The notes under the pieces are model-generated. The model was not told the DNA's origin and did not search any database. It saw nothing but the letters and a program-made list of their open reading frames with translations. Source: CAVZZG01 sp963779685 (lineage in GTDB: Bacteria > Actinomycetota > Thermoleophilia > Gaiellales > F1-60-MAGs149). Taken from it: a stretch of DNA of 64,000 nt. Shown piece after piece: positions 9,100 through 17,919 of this stretch. The stretch covers positions 868,001 to 932,000 of the forward strand of contig CAVZZG010000003.1 of the NCBI GenBank assembly GCA_963779685.1, in the 5' to 3' direction. The stretch's first letter is position 1. Every line of letters starts with the position of its first letter. A program made the position numbers and the translations under genes.

Positions 9100-10143
9100 C
9101 TAGCGCGAGGGGCCGGCGCCGAGGGTGACGCTCACGGTGGCGCTACCGCCGGCCTGGTCGGCGTACGTCACCGCCACCTTGCTGCCGGGCTGGTCGGATT
9201 GCAGCGCCAGGGTGAGGGCATCCGGGGAGTCGATGCTCGTCCCGTCGAGCGCGACGATCACGTCTCCGGGCGCCAGGCCGGCCATGGCCGCCGGACCGCC
9301 GGAGACGACGCCGACGATCTGTGCGCCTGCGCCATCTCCGCCGTAGCCCGACGCGGAGGCCGACGCGATCTCGACCCCGAGGAAGGCGGTCGCGCCGACG
9401 TGGACAGCGGTCGACGTCCGGTTCGCCTCGATCTGGTTCGCGATCGCGAGCGCCCGGGCGATCGGAATCGCGTAGCCGTCGTTCGCCGTCGTCTGCTGGA
9501 CGGCGTCTCTGGAGCCCGCGCCGAGGGACGCCGCAGTGTCCATGCCGATCACCCTGCCGGAGGCGTCGAGGAGCGGACCGCCCGAGTCGCCCGGCTCGAC
9601 GGCGGCGTTCGTCTCGATCAGCCCGGTCAGCTGCTCCGACTGGCCGTTCTCGTCACCGGCCGTGATGGTCTGGTCGAGCCCGGTGATCGTCCCGGAGGCC
9701 GGCGTGAGGCTGCCGGTGCCACCGGCGTTGCCGAGCGCCGTCACGGCCTGGCCGATGGCGAGGTTCGATGACGTGTCGGTCGCGATGGTCTTCAGGTGCG
9801 AGGCGCCGTTCAGCCGGATCACGGCGACGTCGTCCTGCCGGGAGTAGCCGACGACGCTCGCGTCGTAGACGTGCCCGGTGCCCGGCACCACGACCCGCAG
9901 GTCGGTCGCACCGTTCACCACGTGGTTGTTCGTCAGCACCTCTCCCGACGATGTCAGCACCATGCCGGTACCGGCGGCCTGCCCGCCCTCGTAGCCGAGA
10001 TTCGTCTCGATGACGACGACGCCCGAGCCGATCGACGCGGAGCGACCACGGGCGAACGCGATGCCCGTACCCGCGGCCATCACTGCCAGCCCAAGCAGGA
10101 TGAGGAGGGCGGGACGCGGTCGCCTTGTTACCCGGGTGTCCAC
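9100..10143 (-). CDS. HtrA/DegP-type S1C serine protease with C-terminal PDZ domain
   Basis: Membrane-anchored envelope protease of 347 residues. An N-terminal hydrophobic segment (about 12-31) acts as signal anchor. The trypsin-like triad is His74 (TNNHVV), Asp105 (QDDVAV) and Ser187 (GDSGGP). A single PDZ domain occupies about 250-347. Such proteases degrade or remodel misfolded extracytoplasmic proteins. The start is a GTG at 10143; no strong Shine-Dalgarno sequence is seen. It is divergent from the deazaflavin oxidoreductase gene and heads a run with the c-di-GMP protein and the glycosyltransferase. Confidence 0.9.
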   Translation of the reverse strand: MDTRVTRRPRPALLILLGLAVMAAGTGIAFARGRSASIGSGVVVIETNLGYEGGQAAGTGMVLTSSGEVLTNNHVVNGATDLRVVVPGTGHVYDASVVGYSRQDDVAVIRLNGASHLKTIATDTSSNLAIGQAVTALGNAGGTGSLTPASGTITGLDQTITAGDENGQSEQLTGLIETNAAVEPGDSGGPLLDASGRVIGMDTAASLGAGSRDAVQQTTANDGYAIPIARALAIANQIEANRTSTAVHVGATAFLGVEIASASASGYGGDGAGAQIVGVVSGGPAAMAGLAPGDVIVALDGTSIDSPDALTLALQSDQPGSKVAVTYADQAGGSATVSVTLGAGPSR

Positions 10144-10303
10144 GCACGTATTGGTAGACGCGTTTCCTGAGAGCCAGATCAGAAAGCGGGTAACCCGCGC
10201 TCCGGGCGCGTAGCACGCCGTACGAAGGCCTCGCGGGCGCGCCGATGCGGGCCGGGGTCACGAGGCATACGGTTGGTCCGGCGCCTCCTGGAGGTACGCG
10301 AAC

Positions 10304-10777
10304 ATGAGCACGCAGCAGCGAAGGCCCCGCTTGCCGCCCCGGTGGTTCATCATCGGGTTCTGGTACGGGCACCGTGGGATCTATCGCCTGACGGGCGGGC
10401 GCGTCGGGCTGTGGAAACCCCGTCCGGGCCGGTGGGGCGCGCTGACGCTGATCACCACCGGTCGTCGCACCGGGAAATCGAGGAGCGCGATCATCGGCTA
10501 CTTCGAAGACGGTCGGAACCTCGTTTCGCTGGCGATGAACGGCTGGGGTGCCGGCGAGCCCGCCTGGTGGCTGAACCTGCAGGCCAACCCGGACGCCGTC
10601 GTCGAGCTCCGCGGCGGGAACCACCCGGTATTCGGGCGGGCCGCCGTCGGAGAGGAGCGCGAACGCCTCTGGCAGCGGTGGCGCGAGATCGACAAGAACC
10701 TCGACGCGGAGGCCGCCCTCCGGCCGACCGAGACAGCGGTGGTCGTCCTCGAACCCGCAGCGCCGGCAGCGGCGTAG
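10304..10777 (+). CDS. Deazaflavin (F420)-dependent nitroreductase-family protein
   Basis: A 157-residue protein of the Ddn-like split-barrel family, in which enzymes use reduced coenzyme F420 (some members bind other cofactors). Supporting motifs are LITTGRRTGKSRSAIIGYF (46-64) for the phosphate/cofactor-binding strand-loop and the later PAWWLNLQANP, typical of this family. The ATG has a GGAGG ribosome binding site about 8 nt upstream. Length and motif order match the family. The substrate is unknown. F420 use supports an actinobacterial host. It is followed by an exported AMIN-like protein gene about 100 nt downstream. Confidence 0.82.
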   Translation: MSTQQRRPRLPPRWFIIGFWYGHRGIYRLTGGRVGLWKPRPGRWGALTLITTGRRTGKSRSAIIGYFEDGRNLVSLAMNGWGAGEPAWWLNLQANPDAVVELRGGNHPVFGRAAVGEERERLWQRWREIDKNLDAEAALRPTETAVVVLEPAAPAAA

Positions 10778-10877
10778 AGAGCGCATGCCCAGGGCGGCTA
10801 CGGGCGAGAGGATTAACGGCAAACGGAACGCGAACCGGCACCTGGTACGGTGCGACCGGTCACCACGAGGGGGTGCC

Positions 10878-11558
10878 ATGCCTGGCAAGACGTGGATTGC
10901 CGCCGCCGTCGCCATCGCGGCGGCTGCCGTTCCGGCCCTCGCGGCCTCGCGGCCGCGGGCAACCGCCATTCGCATCGGCTCGCACGCAGCCTACGTGCGG
11001 GTCGTGGTCGACTTCCGCGGCGCCGTACCCGATTCGCACGTGGAATACGCCCCGGGCGGCAGCGGTCGGTTCACGATGATGGTGCAGCCCGCTCGAAGTG
11101 GTAGCCTGCGCGCCTCCGGCGCCGGCGTGAGCGCCCGTATCGCGGCCTCGTCGACTGACGTGCGCCTCCGGATCTCGGGCCACTCCGCCTACGTCGCCTA
11201 CCACGAGCTCTCCGCGCCCAGCCGCCTCGTCGTCGACCTGGTGCGGCCTTACTCGGCTGCGGCGCTAACGGTCGGGTCGTGCTTCGCGATCACGGGCGTG
11301 GCCTCGCACCCCGGTGTCGTCGACGTGCGCGGGCGGGTCCGCGTGCGGCCGTTCGAAGGACAGTGGAACGTCGTCCTACGCGACCGGCACGGCCACGTCG
11401 TCGCCCAGCGCCACGTCACCGGCGGCCTCGGCGCATTCCACTACCAGTTGCACCACAGCGCCGCCACGCAGCCCGGCGACGTGGACGTCTACGCGCTCTC
11501 GGCGAAGGACGGCGCACTCTCGTGCCTTGGGCGGCGAGGCGTGGCACTGCGTCATTGA
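10878..11558 (+). CDS. Exported AMIN-like / Gmad2 Ig-like protein
   Basis: A 226-residue secreted or periplasm-facing protein. I chose the ATG at 10878 because it has the strong GAGGGGG ribosome binding site and begins directly with a signal peptide (about 1-22, ending AALAA). Residues about 25-120 resemble the AMIN-like beta domain (YVRVVVDFRG, RLVVDLVRP). The C-terminal half (about 125-226) resembles the Gmad2 Ig-like domain found with bacterial spore/lipoprotein-type proteins (VDVRGRVRVRPFEGQWNV). Such domains usually bind cell-wall components. No catalytic motif is visible. Confidence 0.72.
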   Translation: MPGKTWIAAAVAIAAAAVPALAASRPRATAIRIGSHAAYVRVVVDFRGAVPDSHVEYAPGGSGRFTMMVQPARSGSLRASGAGVSARIAASSTDVRLRISGHSAYVAYHELSAPSRLVVDLVRPYSAAALTVGSCFAITGVASHPGVVDVRGRVRVRPFEGQWNVVLRDRHGHVVAQRHVTGGLGAFHYQLHHSAATQPGDVDVYALSAKDGALSCLGRRGVALRH

Positions 11559-11618
11559 GGTGCAGCCCCGGCTGATCCTCCCCCACTGCCCGGAGTGCGG
11601 GCCACGGGCTTCACCGGG

Positions 11619-11645
11619 AAGGCCGCAACGGCAACCTGCGGCTTT
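11619..11645 (+). terminator. Candidate terminator hairpin
   Basis: A 9-bp stem (AAGGCCGCA with TGCGGCTTT, one G-T pair) and 9-nt loop lies 60 nt after the AMIN-like gene and just before the convergent tRNA-Leu. No T-run follows. Confidence 0.4.
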
Positions 11646-11736
11646 GCCGGCCCCGTGACCGCGGATCCCCTTCGGCGGCGTTTCAGCGCGACGCGGTCCC
11701 GCCGATACGCTCGGCCAAGCCGCACGGTCGTGCCGA

Positions 11737-11820
11737 TGCGGGCGAGAGGACTCGAACCTCCACGGGGTCTCCCCCACCGGGACCTAAACCCGGCGCGGCT
11801 ACCAGTTACGCCACGCCCGC
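11737..11820 (-). tRNA. tRNA-Leu (anticodon UAG)
   Basis: A class II tRNA of 84 nt without encoded CCA. The acceptor stem GCGGGCG pairs with CGCCCGC. The anticodon stem CCGGG/CCCGG encloses a loop with UAG, reading CUA and related leucine codons. A long GC-rich variable arm and a standard GGUUCGAGUCC T-arm are present. On the minus strand a TAGACT hexamer about 9 nt upstream could be its -10 box. Confidence 0.95.
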
Positions 11821-11836
11821 GCGTCTTCCGAGTCTA

Positions 11837-11857
11837 CAGCCCCGCGAAACGGGGCTG
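11837..11857. other. Perfect hairpin next to tRNA-Leu
   Basis: An 8-bp palindrome CAGCCCCG / CGGGGCTG with a 5-nt loop lies 16 nt upstream of the tRNA-Leu on its own strand, inside the presumed promoter spacer. It could be an operator, a stop for transcription entering from the plus strand, or chance in GC-rich DNA. Confidence 0.3.
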
Positions 11858-12040
11858 ACCGCGCCTGCTGCGACGGCGCGAGACGAGGCAGACGGCCGCC
11901 GAACCACAAGAATCGGTAGTTTCCCGCAGTCAGCTTAAGGGCGCGCGCGCTGACGGCGGCGAGGACAGGGCGGTAGAACGACCGGGACACCCTCTCCCCG
12001 GGCGTCACCCCACCTCTACCTCTACCCCAGGAGGACGACC

Positions 12041-13795
12041 ATGCCAAGGTTCACTCGGCGAGCGTTGCTGCGCGCCGGCGCGGCCGCCGGAGTCGGCGCC
12101 GCCGCGTTCGGGACGCGCCGCCCGCGCACCGCGCTGGCCGCTCCCACACCGCTCGACCCGCTCACCCAGCCGAAGTTCCGCATGCCGCTGCCGATCATGC
12201 CCTACCGGGCAATGCTCGCCGGTGGCAGCCTCTCGATGGCGGTGAAGCCCGGCCTCGCACAGACCGGCATCGTCGATGCCGCGGGCAACGCCCTGTCGAC
12301 GCCCATCTTCGGCTACGAGGGCATCTGGCCCGGTCCATCGATCGTGGCCAAGCAGGGGGCACCCCTGGCGATCACGTGGCGGAACGAGCTCGTGGATGCC
12401 AACGGGGCGCCGCTGCCGCACATCCTGCCGGTCGACGTCACCATCATCCCCGACGAGCTGAAGACCGCGAGCGGCGAGTACGACGCGTCCAAGGGCGTGC
12501 CGCACTGCTCGCACCGCCACGGTGGCGTGAACCGCCCCGAGACGGACGGCGGCCCGATGGCATGGGTGACGCCCGATCCCAATGTCCACGGCGTCGACTA
12601 CCGCCCGGACCCGGGCACGCCCGAGCACACGACCTTCCTGTACGAGAACGCCCAGGAGGGCGCGCCGATCTGGTACCACGAACATGCGATGGGCTTCACG
12701 CGCGCGAACGTCATGGCCGGGGTGGCGGGCGGGTACGTGATCGTCGACGACAACCAGCTCGGACTGATCGCCGCGAACCGGCTGCCGGCGCTCGATCACT
12801 CGATCCCGCTCGTGATCCAGGACCGGATGTTCACCTCCGACGGCCGGCTCTTCGTGCCATCCGACTCCGACGTCGCCGGTGCACCGTCGCCATCGATCTC
12901 GCCCGAGTTCGAGGGGGATCACATGGTCGTGAACGGCGCGATCTGGCCGGTGCTGACGGTCGAGCCGCGACCGTACCGGTTCTGGATCTGGAACGGGTGC
13001 GACTCCCGGTTCCTCGCGCTGCGCCTGGATGCCGACGTGCGCCAGATCGGCGGCGACCTCGGCCTGCTGAACGCCCCGGTGGAGATGCGAACGCTCGTGC
13101 TCGGTCCCGGTGAGCGCGCCGACATCGTCGTCGACTTCACCGCCGCCAATGGCAGCACCCTGGTGTGGCGCAACAACGCAGCCTTCCCCTTCGGCGACGC
13201 CGGCACGGCACCCGATCCGCTGACGACCGGCCGGGTCATGGCGTTCCGGGTGCGCAAGCCCTTCAACCGGTCGATTCCCCGTGCGAAGCTGCCGCAGCAG
13301 CTGCGGCCGGCGATCGGCCCGGTGCCGACGCTGCGGCCGTCCGCCCCGGCCCGCAAGGTCCTGCTGTGGGAGACGGTCGACGAGTTCGGGCGCACCATGC
13401 CCATCCTCGGCACCCCGAGCCGCGGCGGACTGCCCTTCATGGCCGACGCGACCGAGACACCGAGACACGGCACGACCGAGGTGTGGGAGATCTACAACAG
13501 CACGATGGACACCCACCCCATGCACCTCCACGGGGCCGTGATGCGGCTGGTCGACCGCGAGGCGTTCGTCGCGCGGCAGGACGACGCCACCGGCATCCTG
13601 TCGAACATCGTGCATTCCGGCCATCGCACGGCCCCTGCCCTCAACGAGCGCGGGCTGAAGGACACCGTCCAGTGCCCTCCCGGCGTCGTCACCCGGGTCG
13701 CCTGCCGGTTCGACATTCCCGGCACCTACGTGTGGCACTGCCACATCCTCTCGCACGAGGAGCACGACATGATGCGGCCGCTGGTGATCCTCTGA
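12041..13795 (+). CDS. Tat-exported multicopper oxidase
   Basis: A 584-residue extracytoplasmic multicopper oxidase of the laccase/CotA/SufI type, which couples one-electron oxidation of a substrate (phenols, metals or bilirubin-like compounds) to reduction of O2 to water. The N-terminus has the twin-arginine motif RRALLRAG and an Ala-rich hydrophobic region. The four copper motifs are present: CSHRHGG (about 155), WYHEHAMG (about 211), HPMHLHG (about 492) and HCHILSHEEHDMM (about 564), with Met as the T1 axial ligand. The ATG follows AGGAGGA at ideal spacing. It is a single-gene unit closed by a strong hairpin. Confidence 0.92.
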   Translation: MPRFTRRALLRAGAAAGVGAAAFGTRRPRTALAAPTPLDPLTQPKFRMPLPIMPYRAMLAGGSLSMAVKPGLAQTGIVDAAGNALSTPIFGYEGIWPGPSIVAKQGAPLAITWRNELVDANGAPLPHILPVDVTIIPDELKTASGEYDASKGVPHCSHRHGGVNRPETDGGPMAWVTPDPNVHGVDYRPDPGTPEHTTFLYENAQEGAPIWYHEHAMGFTRANVMAGVAGGYVIVDDNQLGLIAANRLPALDHSIPLVIQDRMFTSDGRLFVPSDSDVAGAPSPSISPEFEGDHMVVNGAIWPVLTVEPRPYRFWIWNGCDSRFLALRLDADVRQIGGDLGLLNAPVEMRTLVLGPGERADIVVDFTAANGSTLVWRNNAAFPFGDAGTAPDPLTTGRVMAFRVRKPFNRSIPRAKLPQQLRPAIGPVPTLRPSAPARKVLLWETVDEFGRTMPILGTPSRGGLPFMADATETPRHGTTEVWEIYNSTMDTHPMHLHGAVMRLVDREAFVARQDDATGILSNIVHSGHRTAPALNERGLKDTVQCPPGVVTRVACRFDIPGTYVWHCHILSHEEHDMMRPLVIL

Positions 13796-13808
13796 TCCGT
13801 CGACCGGC

Positions 13809-13836
13809 GTGGTGGCGCGCGGCGGCGCGCCACCAC
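13809..13836 (+). terminator. Strong hairpin terminator of the multicopper oxidase gene
   Basis: A perfect 12-bp stem (GTGGTGGCGCGC / GCGCGCCACCAC) with a 4-nt GGCG loop starts 13 nt after the stop codon. It also separates this gene from the convergent tRNA-Arg. Confidence 0.7.
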
Positions 13837-13878
13837 CGACCCCTACTCCTTGTGAGGAACTCCGTCAGGAGTTCGGCA

Positions 13879-13951
13879 CGGGCCCGGAGGGATTCGAACC
13901 CCCGACCGGCAGGTTCGAAGCCTGCTGCTCTATCCCCTGAGCTACGGACCC
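13879..13951 (-). tRNA. tRNA-Arg (anticodon UCG)
   Basis: The cloverleaf has acceptor GGGTCCG with the 3' strand CGGGCCC (one G-T mismatch position), D-arm GCTCAGGGGATAGAGC, anticodon stem GCAGG/CCTGC around a loop with UCG, and a GGTTCGAATCC T-arm. It would read CGA and related arginine codons. CCA is not encoded. On the minus strand TATCCT lies about 10 nt upstream as a possible -10 box. Confidence 0.93.
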
Positions 13952-13968
13952 GGTAACCCGAGGATACC

Positions 13969-14316
13969 TCAAGCGCACCGGCCAACCCGTGTCACGTCCA
14001 CGGCCCACCGGGCCTCGAGCTCGTACGGGTTGCGGTCGTAGCCGTGGCGGAGGTAGGAGAGCGGCATGCGAACCGGGTGGTGCTGCATCTGCCAGACGTG
14101 GCAGAGCTCGTGGGTGACGAGGTCGTCGGAGCCCCCGTCCGCGCGGGCCGGCTCGCGGAGCAGGATGAGGAAGTGGGTCGCGTAGCCGTCGAAGCGGCGC
14201 AGCCACGGCAGGCGGAAGAACCAGGGCGCGACCACGACGCGCACCCAGCGGGTGCGGACGGGGCGCGGGTACAGATCGAGCGTATCGAGCCGCGCTCGGG
14301 CGCGGTCGAGGATCAC
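13969..14316 (-). CDS. Small HExxH zincin-like protein
   Basis: A 115-residue protein with the zinc-metallopeptidase motif HELCH at 69-73 and a later YELEA (about 98-102) that could give the third (Glu) ligand, as in SprT- or DUF4157-like gluzincins. It has no signal peptide, though hydrophobic stretches at about 25-37 and 47-54 are present. The start is a GTG at 14316 that overlaps the previous gene's TGA in a GTGA arrangement, so translation is probably coupled. It is the last gene of a long minus-strand run. Protease activity is inferred from the motif only; the protein is short for a stand-alone peptidase. Confidence 0.68.
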   Translation of the reverse strand: MILDRARARLDTLDLYPRPVRTRWVRVVVAPWFFRLPWLRRFDGYATHFLILLREPARADGGSDDLVTHELCHVWQMQHHPVRMPLSYLRHGYDRNPYELEARWAVDVTRVGRCA

Positions 14317-15188
14317 GCCGAGAGCTTGCTCGGATCCAGCAGGAGCGCGGCGTTGCCGTCCTGCAACTGGGTGAACGAGAAGCCGTAGCGACGGGAGGCC
14401 GTGAGGCTCTCGACGACCTGCTTCTGGGGCATCGCGGCCAGGGCGGAGGGCGTCGGCACCGGGTCGGGAAGGGTCACGGCGAGCGGGTGACTCAGCTCGT
14501 CGTGGAAGTCGGCCTTCCGGAACAGCAGCGCGATCGTCGCGCTCTTGCCGGCCGGCGGCGGCATGTAGACGACTACCGAATCGACGCCGGAGACGTACTT
14601 GAAGCTGTACAGGGCCAGCTCCAGCGCCTCCCGGCGCAGCAGCCGTTCCCGGTCGGCCGAGGGCGTGCCCGTCTTGATGGCGCACTTGTCGCCCAGGCCG
14701 CACAGCTGGTAGGTCAGCGCGTGGGCGGCGTTGAGCAGGTCGTAGCCGCCGCTGCTCGAATTCGCCGTGGCCTGCACGATCGCGATCACCTCGATCGGGA
14801 TGTTCCCCTGCACGACCGGCGGGCTCGCCTGGGCGAGCACGATCTCCTCGCCGGTGTCGAGCCGGTAGCGAGGCGCGACGTAGTCGGCGATCGCCGTGGC
14901 GCGGGCGGTGCGGTCGCCGCTCGGCTGGAACGCCGACCACGCCGGCCCCTGGCCAGGGCGGGTGACGATCAGGGCCGCGACCGCCGTCACCAGCACGACG
15001 CCCATTCCCACCAGCAGGGCGAACGCGAACGAGAACCGGCGGGCGGTGCGCTGCGCCTGCGCGACACGAGCCTCGTAGGGCCCGGGAAGCAGGTTGGCCT
15101 CGACGACCTCCACCTCGGTCGACTCCACGGGAACCAGCGCCGTACCGGGCTCCGGGTGCTCCTCGTCGGGGGTCACACCTTCGGCCAC
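14313..15188 (-). CDS. Membrane-anchored protein of unknown function, FtsH-like partner
   Basis: A 291-residue protein I cannot assign to a family. A cytosolic acidic N-terminus of about 52 residues precedes one transmembrane segment (about 53-75, FALLVGMGVVLVTAV). About 215 residues follow on the far side, with a Cys pair (LCGLGDKC, near 160) that could form a disulfide. The mature region has no recognisable catalytic motif. Its start lies inside the FtsH-like gene (16-nt overlap) and its stop overlaps the HExxH gene, so the three are probably made together. It may be an adaptor or substrate of the protease. Confidence 0.72.
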   Translation of the reverse strand: MAEGVTPDEEHPEPGTALVPVESTEVEVVEANLLPGPYEARVAQAQRTARRFSFAFALLVGMGVVLVTAVAALIVTRPGQGPAWSAFQPSGDRTARATAIADYVAPRYRLDTGEEIVLAQASPPVVQGNIPIEVIAIVQATANSSSGGYDLLNAAHALTYQLCGLGDKCAIKTGTPSADRERLLRREALELALYSFKYVSGVDSVVVYMPPPAGKSATIALLFRKADFHDELSHPLAVTLPDPVPTPSALAAMPQKQVVESLTASRRYGFSFTQLQDGNAALLLDPSKLSA

Positions 15189-17542
15189 GACCGCTCCTCG
15201 GTGAGATCGATCTCAGGTCGGACGAGGTTGAGGGAATCGAGCAGCTCGACGACCTCGTCGCCGTAGAGCTCGCGGCGCTCCTCGAGCGCGTCGGCGACCT
15301 TCGCGATGGCGTCCTGGTTCTGCACGACGGTGTTGTGGGCGATCACGTAGGCCTGGCCGATGATCTGTGCGGCCTGCATCTTCTTGAACGGGTCGGAGAG
15401 CACGGCGCCGAGCACGTCGCCCATCTGAGCGCCGCCGGTGGCGCGGTTCATGATCTTGAGACCGAGGTCCTCGAACCGCTTGACGATCTTCTCGCGGGAG
15501 GCGTCCTCCTCGGACTGCAGGACGTACTGACCTTCCAGGTCGACCCGCTCGGGCAGCATGCCCCAGACCCCCACCATGAGCGCGGTCTCCGACGTCACGC
15601 CGCCGACATCCCCACCCACGCCCTGGGAGTTCTCACCGTAGAAGACCCGCTCCGCGGCCATCGCCCCGAGGCCCCAGACGAGGTCGCCGATGAGCTCCGA
15701 CTGGAACTGGCTGAAACGCTCGTCCTTCGCCCGCATCTGATGGTGCCCCCCGGAGGAGCCGCGCCGGCGGATCGAGAGCCTGGTCGACTCGAACTCGCTC
15801 TTGAATACGTGCCCGCAGACGGCATGGCCCGCCTCGTGGATGGCGATGGCCCGGCGTTCGGTATCGACGTACTCCAGGTTGAGCGCCGTACCGGACTCGA
15901 CCGTGGTCAGCGCCTCGACCAGATCGTGCCAGCCGAACCGCTCGCGCCGGTCGTGGTGAGCGACCGTCAGCGCCATCGAGCACACCTGCTCGATCATCGC
16001 GGGCGAGTAGCCGGAAGTGAGGCGGGCGAGCTCGTCGCGGCGGCGCGGCGTGTCCATGTCGGGCTCGTGCGCGACCTTCTCGAGGTAGAGGTCGAAGATG
16101 TCCTTGCGGTCATCCTTCGTCGGCGTCCGGAACCAGATGTGACGCCCCATACGGCCAGGCCTGGTGAGGGCCGGGTCGAGTGAGGCGATGGGGACGTTGC
16201 ACGCGCCGATGAAGTAGATCTGCTCCGAGGTCGGACGGGCAGGCGGAAGCCGCAGGGAGGCCGAGCCGAGCCGGCGGGGCACCACGTAGATGGCGTCGAG
16301 GAACGTGTTGAATCGGTTGGTGACGACGCGCCGGGTGAAGCGCGGGCCGCCGATGCCGTCCATCACGATCAGCAGCTGGTTCAGCGCGAGACCGCCACCG
16401 CCGCCCATCATGCCACCGGGGACGACGTAGTTGACGATCGACCCGAGCCAGCGCACCGGGAACGGCCCGGCCGGCGGGGCCGAGGATCGCTCCGCGAAGA
16501 CTCGCTCGCGCCACGCCGCGGTCTCGCAGACGAGATCGCCACTGGGGTTGCGCGCGCCCATCGGCCCGTAGAACAGCACGTCCTCCAGCTGCAGATCGTG
16601 CAGCGGCTTGGCCGACGTGGGCGCGCCGCCAAGTGACGCCCGCCGCATGCCGACGGCGTCGATCTCGTCGATGAAGACGATGCACTGGCCACCCCACTTG
16701 CGGGCCAGCCGCTTCGCCTTCCACGCCAGGTACCGGACGATGATGGCGTCGACGCCGATGAACGTCTGCGCAAAGCCCGACCCGGGGATTGCGATGAACG
16801 GGCAGTTGAAGCCGGTGGCGATCGCCTTGGCGAGCATGGTCTTGCCCGTGCCGGGCCCGCCCAGGAACAGGAGGCCCCGTTCGCGCTTGCCACCGGCCTC
16901 CTCGAACATCTCGCCCGACTGCCAGAGCGAGACGACCCGGCGGATCTCCTCCTTCGGCTCTGCCTGCCCACGGACGTCGCCGAGCTTGACGCCCCAGTTC
17001 GCATCGCCCGGCTCGAAGGCCTTGATCTGGGAGATGCCCATGATCAGCATCGGCCCCATCAGGATCAGGAAGTTGATCAGGAAGAAGATCATCATCACGG
17101 GCCCGTACTGCGCGATCAGCGGGCCGAGCCGCGCGATGAGGTCGAACCCGAACAGCGCCACCAGCGCGAGATTGATGAGCCACAGGAAGAAGAAGAACCG
17201 GGCCACCCGGAGCCAGAAGCTCCAGAACCACACCCGGCGGCGAGCGACGACGTCGCCCTCGCGGTCCTCCTCGGCCGAACCGAACAGCTGCGGCCACGGC
17301 AGGAACCGCCGGAACAGCACGTCGAGCGTGCCGCGCAGCGCGATGGCCGCGAAGAACGACGCCACCAGCGTCAGCCAGACCGGCCAGGCGAACCGGTTCG
17401 AGAGCCACACGTACGCCACGGGCATGAAGAGCAGCGCCACGACCATGGCAGCCGCGTTCAGCCGACGCCAGCGGGCGGCGAGCTCGTCGCCGTCGCTGGC
17501 TAACGGTGGCGCGACGAGGGAACCATCTTCGAGCAAGGCCAT
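15173..17542 (-). CDS. Divergent FtsH-like AAA+ membrane metalloprotease
   Basis: A 789-residue AAA+ protease of the FtsH/M41 type, longer than ordinary FtsH (about 610-680). Four hydrophobic segments lie at about 31-50, 55-73, 113-135 and 148-172 rather than the usual two. Walker A GGPGTGKT is at 228-235, the pore loop reads FIGV, and Walker B is CIVFIDEIDA near 287-296. About 85 extra residues, with a glycine-rich GGMMGGGGG stretch, separate Walker B from the NQLLIVMDG element, and another 45 follow it. The zinc site is intact: HEAGH at 569-573 and Asp645. It is an energy-dependent membrane protease by homology, with an unusual AAA domain. Confidence 0.86.
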   Translation of the reverse strand: MALLEDGSLVAPPLASDGDELAARWRRLNAAAMVVALLFMPVAYVWLSNRFAWPVWLTLVASFFAAIALRGTLDVLFRRFLPWPQLFGSAEEDREGDVVARRRVWFWSFWLRVARFFFFLWLINLALVALFGFDLIARLGPLIAQYGPVMMIFFLINFLILMGPMLIMGISQIKAFEPGDANWGVKLGDVRGQAEPKEEIRRVVSLWQSGEMFEEAGGKRERGLLFLGGPGTGKTMLAKAIATGFNCPFIAIPGSGFAQTFIGVDAIIVRYLAWKAKRLARKWGGQCIVFIDEIDAVGMRRASLGGAPTSAKPLHDLQLEDVLFYGPMGARNPSGDLVCETAAWRERVFAERSSAPPAGPFPVRWLGSIVNYVVPGGMMGGGGGLALNQLLIVMDGIGGPRFTRRVVTNRFNTFLDAIYVVPRRLGSASLRLPPARPTSEQIYFIGACNVPIASLDPALTRPGRMGRHIWFRTPTKDDRKDIFDLYLEKVAHEPDMDTPRRRDELARLTSGYSPAMIEQVCSMALTVAHHDRRERFGWHDLVEALTTVESGTALNLEYVDTERRAIAIHEAGHAVCGHVFKSEFESTRLSIRRRGSSGGHHQMRAKDERFSQFQSELIGDLVWGLGAMAAERVFYGENSQGVGGDVGGVTSETALMVGVWGMLPERVDLEGQYVLQSEEDASREKIVKRFEDLGLKIMNRATGGAQMGDVLGAVLSDPFKKMQAAQIIGQAYVIAHNTVVQNQDAIAKVADALEERRELYGDEVVELLDSLNLVRPEIDLTEERSWPKV

Positions 17543-17576
17543 CCAGAGTTCAGTGTACCCCGGCCGCGCCGAGGCT

Positions 17577-17909
17577 TCACGAAGAGAGGTAGCGAGCCTT
17601 GAGCGCGCCGGTCATGCCGGCCAGGAACGCCTGCAGGATGCACACGAACAGGACCGGTCCGATGATCGGGACGACGTCGTTGCCGTTGAACGCGTCCACC
17701 GCGACCATCACCGGGAAGGGCACCACCGCGCCGGCCATGCCGGGCCCCGCGCCGAACACGAACCCGAGCAGGATCGCCTCGACGAACCACAGCAGCGCCG
17801 AAACGCGCGGCGCGCCGCCCCGCAGGGCGATTCCGAGACCGACCTCGGCCACCAGGCCGCAGCCGATGGCGAGCGCGTAGATACGCGCGGCGTCGCGGTC
17901 CACCTGCAC
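17577..17909 (-). CDS. Small integral membrane protein, unknown function
   Basis: A 110-residue protein made almost entirely of hydrophobic stretches: about 10-30, 38-60, 64-70 and 80-100, so three or four membrane spans. It has no charged motif or enzyme signature. The gene lies 10 nt after ftsK and 34 nt before the FtsH-like gene, inside the long minus-strand run. The position suggests membrane-complex association, but that is only context. A start at the ATG at 17909 gives a sensible short polar N-terminus. Confidence 0.65.
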   Translation of the reverse strand: MQVDRDAARIYALAIGCGLVAEVGLGIALRGGAPRVSALLWFVEAILLGFVFGAGPGMAGAVVPFPVMVAVDAFNGNDVVPIIGPVLFVCILQAFLAGMTGALKARYLSS

Positions 17910-17919
17910 GCGGGGCAGG

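Noticed and set aside
11559..11736. A possible small gene continuing after the AMIN-like protein.
   Set aside because: The frame has no start signal and runs into the tRNA-Leu; the region fits a terminator and tRNA spacer better.
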